Source: JBJFCE01 sp964437825
GTDB taxonomy: Bacteria > Bacillota > Clostridia > Lachnospirales > Lachnospiraceae
Direction of reading: 5' to 3'
DNA: 12,635 nt
Assembly: GCA_964437825.1 (NCBI GenBank)
Contig: CAYTIH010000062.1
Coordinates: forward strand, 1-12,635
Shown piece by piece: positions 1-5,726 of the stretch (position 1 is its first letter; each line of letters opens with the position of its first letter). The position numbers and the translations under genes are program-made. The notes beneath the pieces were generated by a model. That model was given only the letters and a program-made list of their open reading frames with translations, was not told where the DNA came from and made no database searches.

Positions 1-54
1 ACCTATGACCCTCTGCTTGTAAGGCAGATGCTCTCCCAGCTGAGCTAAGATCCC
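1..54 (-). tRNA. tRNA-Val (UAC), 5' part, runs off window
   Basis: Read on the minus strand, the sequence begins GGGATCT (5' acceptor strand), then TA and a D-arm GCTC-AGCTGGGA-GAGC. The anticodon arm follows, with stem TCTGC/GCAGA around the loop CTTACAA. The middle of that 7-nt loop is TAC, which reads valine codons. After the anticodon arm the variable region and the first bases of the T-arm are visible; the T-loop and 3' acceptor strand lie beyond position 1. The D-loop and anticodon loop look normal, so this is an intact gene cut by the window and not a fragment. A strong promoter lies about 60 bp upstream, and further tRNA genes may follow outside the window. Confidence 0.93.
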
Positions 55-111
55 TTGTATACCAGACCGGAAACAACCTTTTGTCCTGATGATTTTCCGA
101 CTGCATTGCCT

Positions 112-141
112 AGTATACAAGGAAACAGTGGGGCTTGTCAA
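112..141 (-). promoter_or_regulatory. Promoter of the tRNA-Val transcript
   Basis: On the minus strand TTGACA (136-141) and TATACT (112-117) are separated by 18 bp. The -35 matches consensus and the -10 differs at one position. The predicted start is near 105, giving about 50 nt of leader before the tRNA 5' end at 54. It lies downstream of the lipoprotein gene stop and gives the tRNA its own transcription. Confidence 0.85.
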
Positions 142-247
142 GCCTTTTTTTGAAAACTTTACCTCAACATTTTTTGAAAGCTTTTCTTCTACTTCCTTTC
201 AGCTTTCCTGCAGCTTCCCTTCAATTCTACACGCTCTGATGCAGTTG

Positions 248-1081
248 CTAATTTCTATCCTCTCTCGGAACTACTATTTCGTCCACAAAATAGTTAAATC
301 TGTAAATAAAATGAACTTCTTCTCCTACCAAATAAAAACCATATTCATCCGAATTTAACCAATATTCATCTTCGTACAGTTCCTGCGATAGTTCACTCCA
401 TGTATATCCCAATATATCTTCAACATCTACGATTTCTCCTGTATTCACATCAATCGTCACCGGCGAAAAACATGACATAGGATGTGCAGACCCCGGCCAG
501 TAATCTACATCATTAAAAAGAATGCTTACATAATCATCACAGACATATGTTAAATTAACCAAGAACCATATATTTTCTTCGTAATCTTTATATTCTGCTG
601 AATAATCGTCGTTATAAATTAAGGGGCCATTACTCTCGTAGTATTCTATGTATTCTGATTCCTTGTTTTCATAAATGTTTTGAAGAGTATCATTCACTTT
701 TTGATACCTTAAATCAGAGAAAATATATTGATCTATTTCGAAATGGTAGTTATTATTTCCATTCTCATCTGTATAATATTTCTCCAACACGTCAATCGAG
801 CCATACATCTCATCATTCGGATACTCAACAGGATTTGCTTCTGAGTTCAAACCCGTCTCAGTAACTGATGTTTCTACCTGTATGGAATCATTCTCCTCCT
901 CAAAAGCTTCCTGTTTATCGTTTTGCATCAAGGATGTTTCATTATCAAGATTGCTATATACCGAATCTGGTTCCGACATAACTTCATTCGTCTTACCGCA
1001 GCCGATTACACCGATTGCCATTATCGTGCAGAGCATCCCTGCAAGTATCATTCTTTTTGGGATAAGTCTCTTCTTTATCAT
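248..1081 (-). CDS. Secreted lipoprotein, RsiV/DUF3298-like
   Basis: A 277-residue protein with a basic N-terminus, a hydrophobic segment at about residues 11-27 and a lipobox V-I-G-C with the lipidated cysteine at residue 28, so it should be anchored on the outer face of the membrane. An acidic linker (about 30-95) leads into a domain whose segment WPGSAHPM, followed by a stretch like TIDVNTGEIVDVEDIL, resembles the 'GGAHP...G..l.l.dl' pattern of DUF3298 proteins (RsiV anti-sigma C-terminus, PdaC relatives). The ligand or role is unknown; no sigma factor gene is adjacent. The ATG follows AAAGGA at a somewhat long spacing of about 14 nt; no in-frame alternative start lies closer to that site. 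The gene starts 108 bp after the ABC gene stop. That gap holds a weak 6-bp hairpin (1141-1158) without a T-run and no convincing promoter, so readthrough from the ABC operon is possible. It is clearly more AT-rich than its neighbours: 541-600 has 16 G+C of 60, against 31 of 60 at 1741-1800 in the ABC gene, which suggests a different origin. Confidence 0.85.
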   Translation of the reverse strand: MIKKRLIPKRMILAGMLCTIMAIGVIGCGKTNEVMSEPDSVYSNLDNETSLMQNDKQEAFEEENDSIQVETSVTETGLNSEANPVEYPNDEMYGSIDVLEKYYTDENGNNNYHFEIDQYIFSDLRYQKVNDTLQNIYENKESEYIEYYESNGPLIYNDDYSAEYKDYEENIWFLVNLTYVCDDYVSILFNDVDYWPGSAHPMSCFSPVTIDVNTGEIVDVEDILGYTWSELSQELYEDEYWLNSDEYGFYLVGEEVHFIYRFNYFVDEIVVPREDRN

Positions 1082-1189
1082 AAATTTTTTATGATTCCTT
1101 TCTTTACGCTTTTACCTTTTTTCAATGCCCCATCTGTCATAGCAGCTTTACCGCTGCTTCAGTTCCGCCAACAAAACGTCAGCTCCCAC

Positions 1190-2959
1190 TTAGCTCAACG
1201 ATGCCTGATATAGCTGATAGTATGCACCCTTTCTCGCAAGCAATTCCTCCGAATTGCCTTCCTCTGCGATCCGCCCGTCATCAATCACGAAAATTCTGTC
1301 CGCTTTTTGAATCGTGGAAAGCCTGTGCGCAATGACAAAGCTGGTTCTCCCTTTTAATAAATGCTCAATTCCCTGCTGAACCAGAATTTCCGTCTGCGTA
1401 TCAATGCTGGAGGTTGCCTCATCCAGAATCAGAATTTTGGGCATCGAAACCATGGTTCTTGCAAAGGCAAGCAGCTGCTTTTGTCCGATGGACAGACCGC
1501 CGCCGCGTTCGGACAGCTCCGTATCATATCCCTCCTTTAACTTCATAATGAAGTCATGGGCATTCACCGCCTTCGCCGCCTCCACGATTTCCTCATCCGT
1601 AGCATCCAATCTGCCGTAGCGGATATTATCGCGGACGGTTCCCGAGAACAGGAAATTGTCCTGGGTCATGATCCCCATCTGCCTGCGCAGACTTTCAATC
1701 GAAACCTTTTTGACATCATAGCCGTCAACGCTGACAATCCCCTCCTGCACATCGTAAAAACGGCTGATCAGATTCACAATGGTGGTTTTTCCGGCTCCGG
1801 TAGCCCCTACCAACGCAATCGTTTCTCCCGGCTTAATATGAAAGCTCACATCATCAAGCACCTTGTGGGTACCGTCATAGGAAAAAGAAACATGTTCAAA
1901 ATCCACCGTTCCGATCACTTCGGGAATCTCGGTTACCTGATCCGCATCCGCAATTCCGGGCTCCGTATCCAGAATCTCAAAAATACGCTCCGCTCCTGCA
2001 ATATTGGTAATAATCTGGTTATAAAAATTACTCAGATTATTAATCGGCTGCCAAAACATACTGATATAGGTTCCAAACGCTGTAAAGGTTCCAAGCGTCA
2101 CATTTTCCACGCCAAGCAGCACAATTCCCGTAAAGTACAGACAGATACAGCCAAGTCCCCAGGAAAAATCGATTACGGATCCAAACCCGTCACTGAGCCT
2201 TACCGCATGCCGGAAGGCTTCTCTGTGCTCCTTTGTCAGTTCGTCAAAGGTTTGGGCAGTTTCTTCCTCCGCCGCAAAACTTTGGATGACCCTGATTCCG
2301 GACATATCCTCATGAATAAATGCATTCAGATTCGATGATTTTTTTCTAAATATCTGCCACTTGGGGTGCGCTTTGTATTCAATCAGACAAGTGCCGAAGG
2401 CCATAAGCGGCGTACTGAGCAGGGAAGCAGCTGCAAGCGCAGGATTTTTTATAAGCATGATGACCACAACTGCAACGACTGTCAGAAAATCCGGAATCAA
2501 AGTGGTGACGCAGTTTGAAAGCACATCCTTTAGTGAGTTAATATCTCCGATAATCCTGCTCAGAATCTTTCCTGTCGGCCTGGAATCGAAAAATTCAAAA
2601 TCCAGCTTCTGAATATGCGTATACAGCTCCTGTCTGATCGTAACAAGGACGCTGTTGCAGACCTTAGCCATCACATACATCCTGACCTTCACTGCAAGCA
2701 CCACCAATAAATTGACTGCCAAAGCAAACAGCATCAATTTCAAAAGTCCCGGATAATTTCCTCCCCTGATATCGTTATCAATCGCTTCTTCAATGATTAA
2801 CGGATTCAAAAGGGAAACTCCGACGCAATATCCCATTAATAACAGAACTCCCAGAATCCGAAGCTTATATCGAAGGAGATAAGAAAATAATCGTTTCAGT
2901 GTTTCACGCTTACTTTTTTCCACGCTGTTTTCATCGTTTTTATAAGAATTGACTGCCAT
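1190..2959 (-). CDS. ABC exporter half-transporter, catalytic-Glu subunit (BmrD/TM288-like)
   Basis: A 589-residue fused membrane-plus-ATPase protein of the type IV (multidrug/lipid) ABC exporter class. The N-terminal half (about 30-320) holds six predicted membrane helices of an ABC_membrane domain. The C-terminal ATPase has Walker A GATGAGKT at 385-392, Q-loop Q433, signature LSIGQ at 489-493, Walker B ILILDE ending at the catalytic Glu E514, and switch His H545. The signature is LSIGQ and not LSGGQ. In heterodimeric exporters the altered signature faces the partner's defective Walker site, which fits the partner encoded just upstream. The ATG is supported by GGAGG 8 nt before it; this site and the start lie inside the 3' end of the preceding gene (20-bp overlap), indicating translational coupling and balanced synthesis. 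The substrate cannot be read from sequence; efflux of drugs or peptides is the usual role. The name BmrD-like is a family inference and not a proven orthology. Confidence 0.93.
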   Translation of the reverse strand: MAVNSYKNDENSVEKSKRETLKRLFSYLLRYKLRILGVLLLMGYCVGVSLLNPLIIEEAIDNDIRGGNYPGLLKLMLFALAVNLLVVLAVKVRMYVMAKVCNSVLVTIRQELYTHIQKLDFEFFDSRPTGKILSRIIGDINSLKDVLSNCVTTLIPDFLTVVAVVVIMLIKNPALAAASLLSTPLMAFGTCLIEYKAHPKWQIFRKKSSNLNAFIHEDMSGIRVIQSFAAEEETAQTFDELTKEHREAFRHAVRLSDGFGSVIDFSWGLGCICLYFTGIVLLGVENVTLGTFTAFGTYISMFWQPINNLSNFYNQIITNIAGAERIFEILDTEPGIADADQVTEIPEVIGTVDFEHVSFSYDGTHKVLDDVSFHIKPGETIALVGATGAGKTTIVNLISRFYDVQEGIVSVDGYDVKKVSIESLRRQMGIMTQDNFLFSGTVRDNIRYGRLDATDEEIVEAAKAVNAHDFIMKLKEGYDTELSERGGGLSIGQKQLLAFARTMVSMPKILILDEATSSIDTQTEILVQQGIEHLLKGRTSFVIAHRLSTIQKADRIFVIDDGRIAEEGNSEELLARKGAYYQLYQASLS

Positions 2960-4694
2960 TGTTTACACCTCCTTCCCCTATAGCACGGCCATATTGCACC
3001 ATGCAGGTCTGATAATACAGCCCCTTTAATGCCATCAGCTGCGCATGCGTACCGCGTTCTTTGATTTCTCCGTTTTCCAGTACGATAATCTGATCCGCAT
3101 TTCGAACCGCACTGATTCTATGGGTAATCATAATTTTCGTTGTATCCTTGATTTTCTCAAGTGTATGCTCGATCACCTTCTCCGTTTCCGTATCCAGTGC
3201 CGAAGTGGAATCATCCAGTACCAGAATCGGATTTTGCTTTGCAAGCGCTCTGGCAATGCTGAGACGCTGCTTTTGCCCGCCGGAAAGTCCCACGCCGCGC
3301 TCCCCGATTACGGTTTCATACTGATCCTCCATTCGTTCGATAAAGTTTCCCGCCTGAGCGTCTTTGGAAGCTCTTTTTACGGTTTCAAAATCGATCCTGT
3401 CATGCTTTCCGAGGCGCACATTCTCATTGATGGTATCCGAAAAAAGAAACACATCCTGCATCACAAGAGAAATACTGCCCCTGAGCTGTTTTAAGGACAG
3501 CTCTTTCACATCCGCATCATCCACCAGAACGCGCCCGCCGGTGGCATCATACAACCTCTGCAGCAGATAAACGATGGAGCTTTTTCCCGCGCCCGTAGCT
3601 CCCATAATGCCGAGCGTCTGCCCGGGCTCTACGGTAAAATCAATATGCTTTAAAATTTCATATCCGTCCGCCTTATGAAAAGAAACATCCTCAAACGTGA
3701 TCTTTCCTTTTACAGAGTCCAAAGCCACCGGCTCTTGCGGCTCGGTAATTGTCGGTTTTTCCATGCACAGCTTCCGCAGCTTTTTATTGGAAGCAGCCGC
3801 AGACGAAATGCTGTTAGTCAGCCATCCGAGCATCTCCATGGGCCAGACGATATTATTGGAATACTCCACAAAGGCAGTCAGCGTTCCGAGCGAAAGCTCC
3901 GAATAAATGACCTCATATCCGCCTATCAGGATCGTGAATAACGGCAGAATCTTTGTAATGACGCTGAAATAAGGATAATATTTGACAAACACCCTGGACT
4001 GCTTCATGTTCAGGTCATAATATCGTTTATTATGTTTTAAAAACTTGCCGATCTCGAACTTTTCCCTGGCAAATGCTTTAACCGTACGCACTCCTGCCAG
4101 ATTTTCCTCTGCCACAGTATTTAATGCCGCATTCTCCTCACTGATTTCCTCATAGACCCCGTCCAGAATCCGCTCCATCACAAGGGCAATGATACTGCAG
4201 AAAATCATGGCAATCGTCGGTATGACAGCCAGCCTCCAATTGATCCGGTACATACAAAACAGAATGATACCGGTATGCAGCACCACTTCTATCATCAGCA
4301 TACTGACGTAAGTTGCGCCATCCCAAATTCTGTCCACATCATCCTTGACCCGCGCCATCAGTTCCCCTGTTCCCGTCCGGTCAAAGAAATCCGCGCTCAG
4401 TCCCTGAATATGATGAAATACGTCCCTCCTGATTTCCAGCGATACCTTCGATCCCGCCATATCAAAGAGATATTCCTTAACATACTGAAATACGCACCTG
4501 CCAAGTCCGATTCCGAAAAAAGCGAGCAGACAGTATTTCAGCACTGCCATATTTCCCCCGATGATAACATCATCCACCACACGCCGGGTCACAAGCGGTG
4601 AAATCAGATCCAGCGTCACAGCAATCACCATGGAAATCGCTGCGATCAGATAAGAACGCCTCTGTCTCCACAGATACACGCGTAATTGCTTCAT
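2940..4694 (-). CDS. ABC exporter half-transporter, degenerate-site subunit (BmrC/TM287-like)
   Basis: A 584-residue half-transporter with an ABC_membrane domain (about residues 10-310, six predicted helices) and a C-terminal ATPase. Walker A is GATGAGKS at 365-372, Q-loop Q413, canonical signature LSGGQ at 470-474, and switch His H525. The Walker B run ILVLDD ends in D495 where the catalytic Glu is expected. Loss of that Glu in one subunit is the hallmark of heterodimeric exporters such as BmrC/BmrD, LmrC/LmrD and TM287/288, so the two overlapping genes here should form one transporter with a single fully competent ATP site. The ATG follows GGGAGG at 9-nt spacing. This is the first structural gene of its operon, behind a leader of about 500 nt (5193 to 4695) with a small ORF and intrinsic terminators, so expression is probably set by attenuation. 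The substrate is unknown. Confidence 0.93.
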   Translation of the reverse strand: MKQLRVYLWRQRRSYLIAAISMVIAVTLDLISPLVTRRVVDDVIIGGNMAVLKYCLLAFFGIGLGRCVFQYVKEYLFDMAGSKVSLEIRRDVFHHIQGLSADFFDRTGTGELMARVKDDVDRIWDGATYVSMLMIEVVLHTGIILFCMYRINWRLAVIPTIAMIFCSIIALVMERILDGVYEEISEENAALNTVAEENLAGVRTVKAFAREKFEIGKFLKHNKRYYDLNMKQSRVFVKYYPYFSVITKILPLFTILIGGYEVIYSELSLGTLTAFVEYSNNIVWPMEMLGWLTNSISSAAASNKKLRKLCMEKPTITEPQEPVALDSVKGKITFEDVSFHKADGYEILKHIDFTVEPGQTLGIMGATGAGKSSIVYLLQRLYDATGGRVLVDDADVKELSLKQLRGSISLVMQDVFLFSDTINENVRLGKHDRIDFETVKRASKDAQAGNFIERMEDQYETVIGERGVGLSGGQKQRLSIARALAKQNPILVLDDSTSALDTETEKVIEHTLEKIKDTTKIMITHRISAVRNADQIIVLENGEIKERGTHAQLMALKGLYYQTCMVQYGRAIGEGGVNNGSQFL

Positions 4695-4724
4695 TTCAAT
4701 GATCCTCCCTCAGTCATTTCATCC

Positions 4725-4759
4725 GGCAGATTGCACAAAACCGTTTTGTGCAATCTGCC
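4725..4759 (-). repeat. Perfect palindrome, 16-bp arms, 3-nt centre
   Basis: The arms at 4725-4740 and 4744-4759 are exact reverse complements (core TTGCACAAAA / TTTTGTGCAA) around a 3-nt centre. In RNA this is a very stable hairpin whose base sits 16 nt upstream of the Shine-Dalgarno (4704-4708) of the first ABC gene. Neither strand has a T-run after it, so it is not an intrinsic terminator. It could be a DNA operator for a dimeric repressor, an mRNA-stabilising or translation-modulating hairpin, or the end of a dispersed repeat. Confidence 0.9.
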
Positions 4760-4774
4760 TTTCACGTCAATGGA

Positions 4775-4797
4775 CGAAACACGCTTTGCGAGCTTCG
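4775..4797 (-). other. Leader RNA hairpin
   Basis: On the minus strand CGAAGCTCGC pairs with GCGTGTTTCG around an AAA loop: ten positions with one G-T wobble and one mismatch. It lies between the distal terminator-like structure and the perfect palindrome. No T-run follows. Function unknown; it may be part of the same structured module. Confidence 0.5.
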
Positions 4798-4809
4798 CCT
4801 GTGATACTT

Positions 4810-4880
4810 CACACAAACAAAAAGCGCCCGATACGCAATGTCCTTCTTATCAGAATGGCATTGCCCCAAACGGCGCTTTT
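4810..4880 (-). terminator. Distal terminator-like structure in the ABC leader
   Basis: On the minus strand an outer stem AAAAGCGCC (4872-4880) pairs perfectly with GGCGCTTTT (4820-4828). The latter runs into a T-rich tail, TTTTTGTTTGTG. Inside it an inner stem pairs 4852-4864 with 4835-4847, with two mismatches and a GATA loop. The GC-rich stem followed by a U-tract fits an intrinsic terminator, though the long interrupted stem is atypical. It would be a second attenuation point between the leader ORF and the ABC genes, or a structure brought in with a repeat element. Confidence 0.6.
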
Positions 4881-4920
4881 CCATCATGCCGCACCGTTAT
4901 CAGGCTTTGGTATCAATCTT

Positions 4921-4957
4921 ACAAATACAAAAAGCCATGGTATTTGATTACCACGGC
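4921..4957 (-). terminator. Intrinsic terminator (attenuator) in the ABC leader
   Basis: On the minus strand GCCGTGGTA (4949-4957) pairs with TACCATGGC (4934-4942), a 9-bp stem with one G-T wobble, around a 6-nt loop ATCAAA. TTTTTGTATTTGT follows directly. This is a textbook Rho-independent terminator placed about 80 nt after the leader ORF stop and about 230 nt before the first ABC gene, so it would stop transcription unless disrupted. Its left arm and loop (4943-4952) are complementary to part of the leader ORF. Confidence 0.85.
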
Positions 4958-4986
4958 CTACCCTTCAAAACAGTGCTGATTTTTAT

Positions 4987-5016
4987 GCTCGTTCTGCTTT
5001 CTTTGCAGAACAGAGC
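4987..5016 (-). other. Leader RNA hairpin after the leader ORF
   Basis: On the minus strand GCTC plus GTTCTGC (one bulged T between them) pairs with GCAGAAC plus GAGC around the loop AAAGAAA, giving 11 bp. It starts 16 nt after the leader ORF stop. The following bases are A-rich, so it is not a terminator by itself. It may pause RNA polymerase to synchronise it with the leader ribosome, as pause hairpins do in other attenuators. Confidence 0.65.
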
Positions 5017-5032
5017 TCAAACTTCTGATTTT

Positions 5033-5110
5033 CTACATGTATTCTCCGGAGGTAATCAAAACTATGCCATATTCAAATTTATGAGTTACATGAAATCCTA
5101 TAAACATCAT
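5033..5110 (-). CDS. Leader peptide of the ABC exporter operon (25 aa)
   Basis: The ORF reads MMFIGFHVTHKFEYG followed by IVLITSGEYM and ends in TAG. It is preceded by AAAAGGAGG (GGAGG at 5116-5120), 5 nt before the first ATG and 8 nt before the second (5107); either Met may be the start. It lies about 80 nt downstream of a near-consensus promoter and ahead of an intrinsic terminator. The codons for L-I-T-S contain a segment complementary both to the terminator arm and to this ORF's own Shine-Dalgarno. By position and layout it is a sensor leader peptide like BmrB of B. subtilis, although BmrB is longer; I do not recognise this peptide sequence itself. The strong ribosome-binding site and the RNA complementarity are the evidence; there is no homology evidence. 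Confidence 0.72.
   Translation of the reverse strand: MMFIGFHVTHKFEYGIVLITSGEYM
5048..5060 (-). promoter_or_regulatory. Candidate RNA switch segment (anti-terminator / anti-SD)
   Basis: On the minus strand TTTGATTACC (5051-5060) is the exact complement of GGTAATCAAA in the terminator left arm and loop (4943-4952). CCG/CGG pairing can continue beyond a small internal loop. The overlapping TTACCTCC (5048-5055) is the exact complement of GGAGGTAA at the leader Shine-Dalgarno (5113-5120). The two pairings exclude each other. Complementarity is seen directly; switching is inferred. Confidence 0.6.
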
Positions 5111-5126
5111 TTTTACCTCCTTTTCT

Positions 5127-5142
5127 AAGACCTCCCGGTCTT
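5127..5142 (-). other. Short hairpin upstream of the leader SD
   Basis: On the minus strand AAGACC and GGTCTT pair perfectly (6 bp) around a GGGA loop, a GNRA-type tetraloop. It sits about 50 nt into the predicted transcript, 6 nt before the leader Shine-Dalgarno. It may protect the 5' region or keep the Shine-Dalgarno open; its own GGGAGGT could also compete for the leader segment ACCTCC. Confidence 0.55.
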
Positions 5143-5199
5143 TTATTTTCTGCATTTCACAGGCATCTTTTCCCTGCGGGTCTTGCAAACCTTTCTTGA

Positions 5200-5228
5200 A
5201 CTATATACCCATATTTTGGATTCGTCAA
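5200..5228 (-). promoter_or_regulatory. Promoter of the leader/ABC exporter operon
   Basis: On the minus strand TTGACG (5223-5228) and TATAGT (5200-5205) are separated by exactly 17 bp, each differing from the sigma-A consensus at one position. The predicted start is an A near 5193. The transcript would hold the leader peptide ORF 80 nt in and reach the first ABC gene after about 500 nt. The -35 is immediately preceded by the tandem repeat array. Confidence 0.85.
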
Positions 5229-5230
5229 GC

Positions 5231-5339
5231 TTTTTTATACGTACACTTCCACGTGTATTTTTTATACGTACACTTCCACATGCACCTCCACTGTACCTCC
5301 ACATGCACTTCCGCCGTGCACTTCCACATGTACTTCCGC
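5231..5339. repeat. Degenerate ~12-bp tandem repeats plus a 22-bp direct repeat
   Basis: On the plus strand, 12-bp units related to GTGCACTTCCAC run head to tail: 5241-5252, 5268-5279, 5280-5291, 5292-5302 (11 bp), 5303-5315 (13 bp), 5316-5327 and 5328-5339. The two units nearest the promoter are each preceded by TTTTTTATAC, so 5231-5252 and 5258-5279 are identical 22-bp copies. The array fills the space between the stop of the small upstream gene and the ABC promoter -35. It could be a binding array for an activator or repressor, or slippage-generated repeats. No protein-coding reading is convincing. Confidence 0.85.
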
Positions 5340-5345
5340 GCACAC

Positions 5346-5726
5346 TCATTGCTCTTTCCATTCCTTACTCATCTGCGGCGTCCAGAAAGGGATATTGTCC
5401 CATTTATCACGGCCGGCTAAATATTCCTGATTGAGCCAGTCCACGGCTTCCTGAATGCCGTCCGCCGTAAACGGAAAGTCCCGATAGTAGCTTTTTTCCG
5501 GATCCGATTTCTCAAGGCATAACGGGCCTTCCCAGATCAGTGCTCTGAGAATAGTCGTACCGTCTTCTTCCTTGACCTCTTTTCCCTCCGATCGGAGCTG
5601 CTCCTTTTCCTGCTCCGTATAAGGAACGACTGCCTTCCCGAGCCGGAAACGCAGTCCTGTCATACTTCCCGTATAATCTGTTTTCTTGAAATAATTTAAC
5701 GGCATGAAACAATTTTTATCAATCAT
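5346..5726 (-). CDS. Conserved-looking small protein of unknown function
   Basis: A 126-residue soluble protein with no signal peptide or membrane segment. It opens with MIDKNCFMPLNYFKKTDYTG, has a charged middle (about 40-60) and ends in an aromatic-rich region (AVDWLNQEY, then DKWDNIPFW). From memory, similar short proteins are common in Lachnospiraceae and are sometimes labelled GNAT acetyltransferase. I see no acetyl-CoA binding motif here and would not adopt that name. An in-frame GTG at 5738 would add four residues but directly abuts the GGAAG that would serve as its ribosome site, so the ATG at 5726 is preferred. It begins 15 bp after the argS stop and is probably the last gene of that operon. 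No T-tract terminator follows it; the tandem repeats begin almost at once. Confidence 0.75.
   Translation of the reverse strand: MIDKNCFMPLNYFKKTDYTGSMTGLRFRLGKAVVPYTEQEKEQLRSEGKEVKEEDGTTILRALIWEGPLCLEKSDPEKSYYRDFPFTADGIQEAVDWLNQEYLAGRDKWDNIPFWTPQMSKEWKEQ

Noticed and set aside
142..247. Terminator after the lipoprotein gene
   Set aside because: A 7-bp GAAAGCT/AGCTTTC inverted repeat has an 18-nt loop and is followed by A residues on the minus strand, so it does not fit an intrinsic terminator in the direction needed.
1141..1158. Terminator between the ABC operon and the lipoprotein gene
   Set aside because: AGCAGC/GCTGCT forms only a 6-bp stem and is followed by ATGACAG, with no T-tract.
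1556..2338. Plus-strand 260-codon ORF opposite the ABC gene
   Set aside because: Antisense shadow; no family motifs, while the minus-strand ABC protein is certain.
4762..4887. Minus-strand 41-codon ORF starting ATGATGGAAAAG
   Set aside because: No good Shine-Dalgarno, and it lies wholly within the terminator-like stem-loops; RNA structure explains the sequence better.
4686..5128. Several overlapping plus-strand ORFs of 82-97 codons
   Set aside because: They are antisense to the leader, share the same hairpin sequences and lack ribosome sites; no two frames can all be real.
4695..5193. T-box or metabolite riboswitch in the ABC leader
   Set aside because: No T-box consensus (TGGNACCGCG-like) was found, and a translated leader ORF with complementary arms explains the layout better. 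I cannot run a covariance search to exclude every riboswitch class.
5231..5339. CRISPR array
   Set aside because: Units are about 12 bp, contiguous and degenerate, with no unique spacers and no cas genes.
5143..5361. Minus-strand 72-codon ORF
   Set aside because: It runs across the tandem repeats and the ABC promoter, overlaps the end of the upstream gene, and has an Arg/Lys-rich repeat-derived composition.
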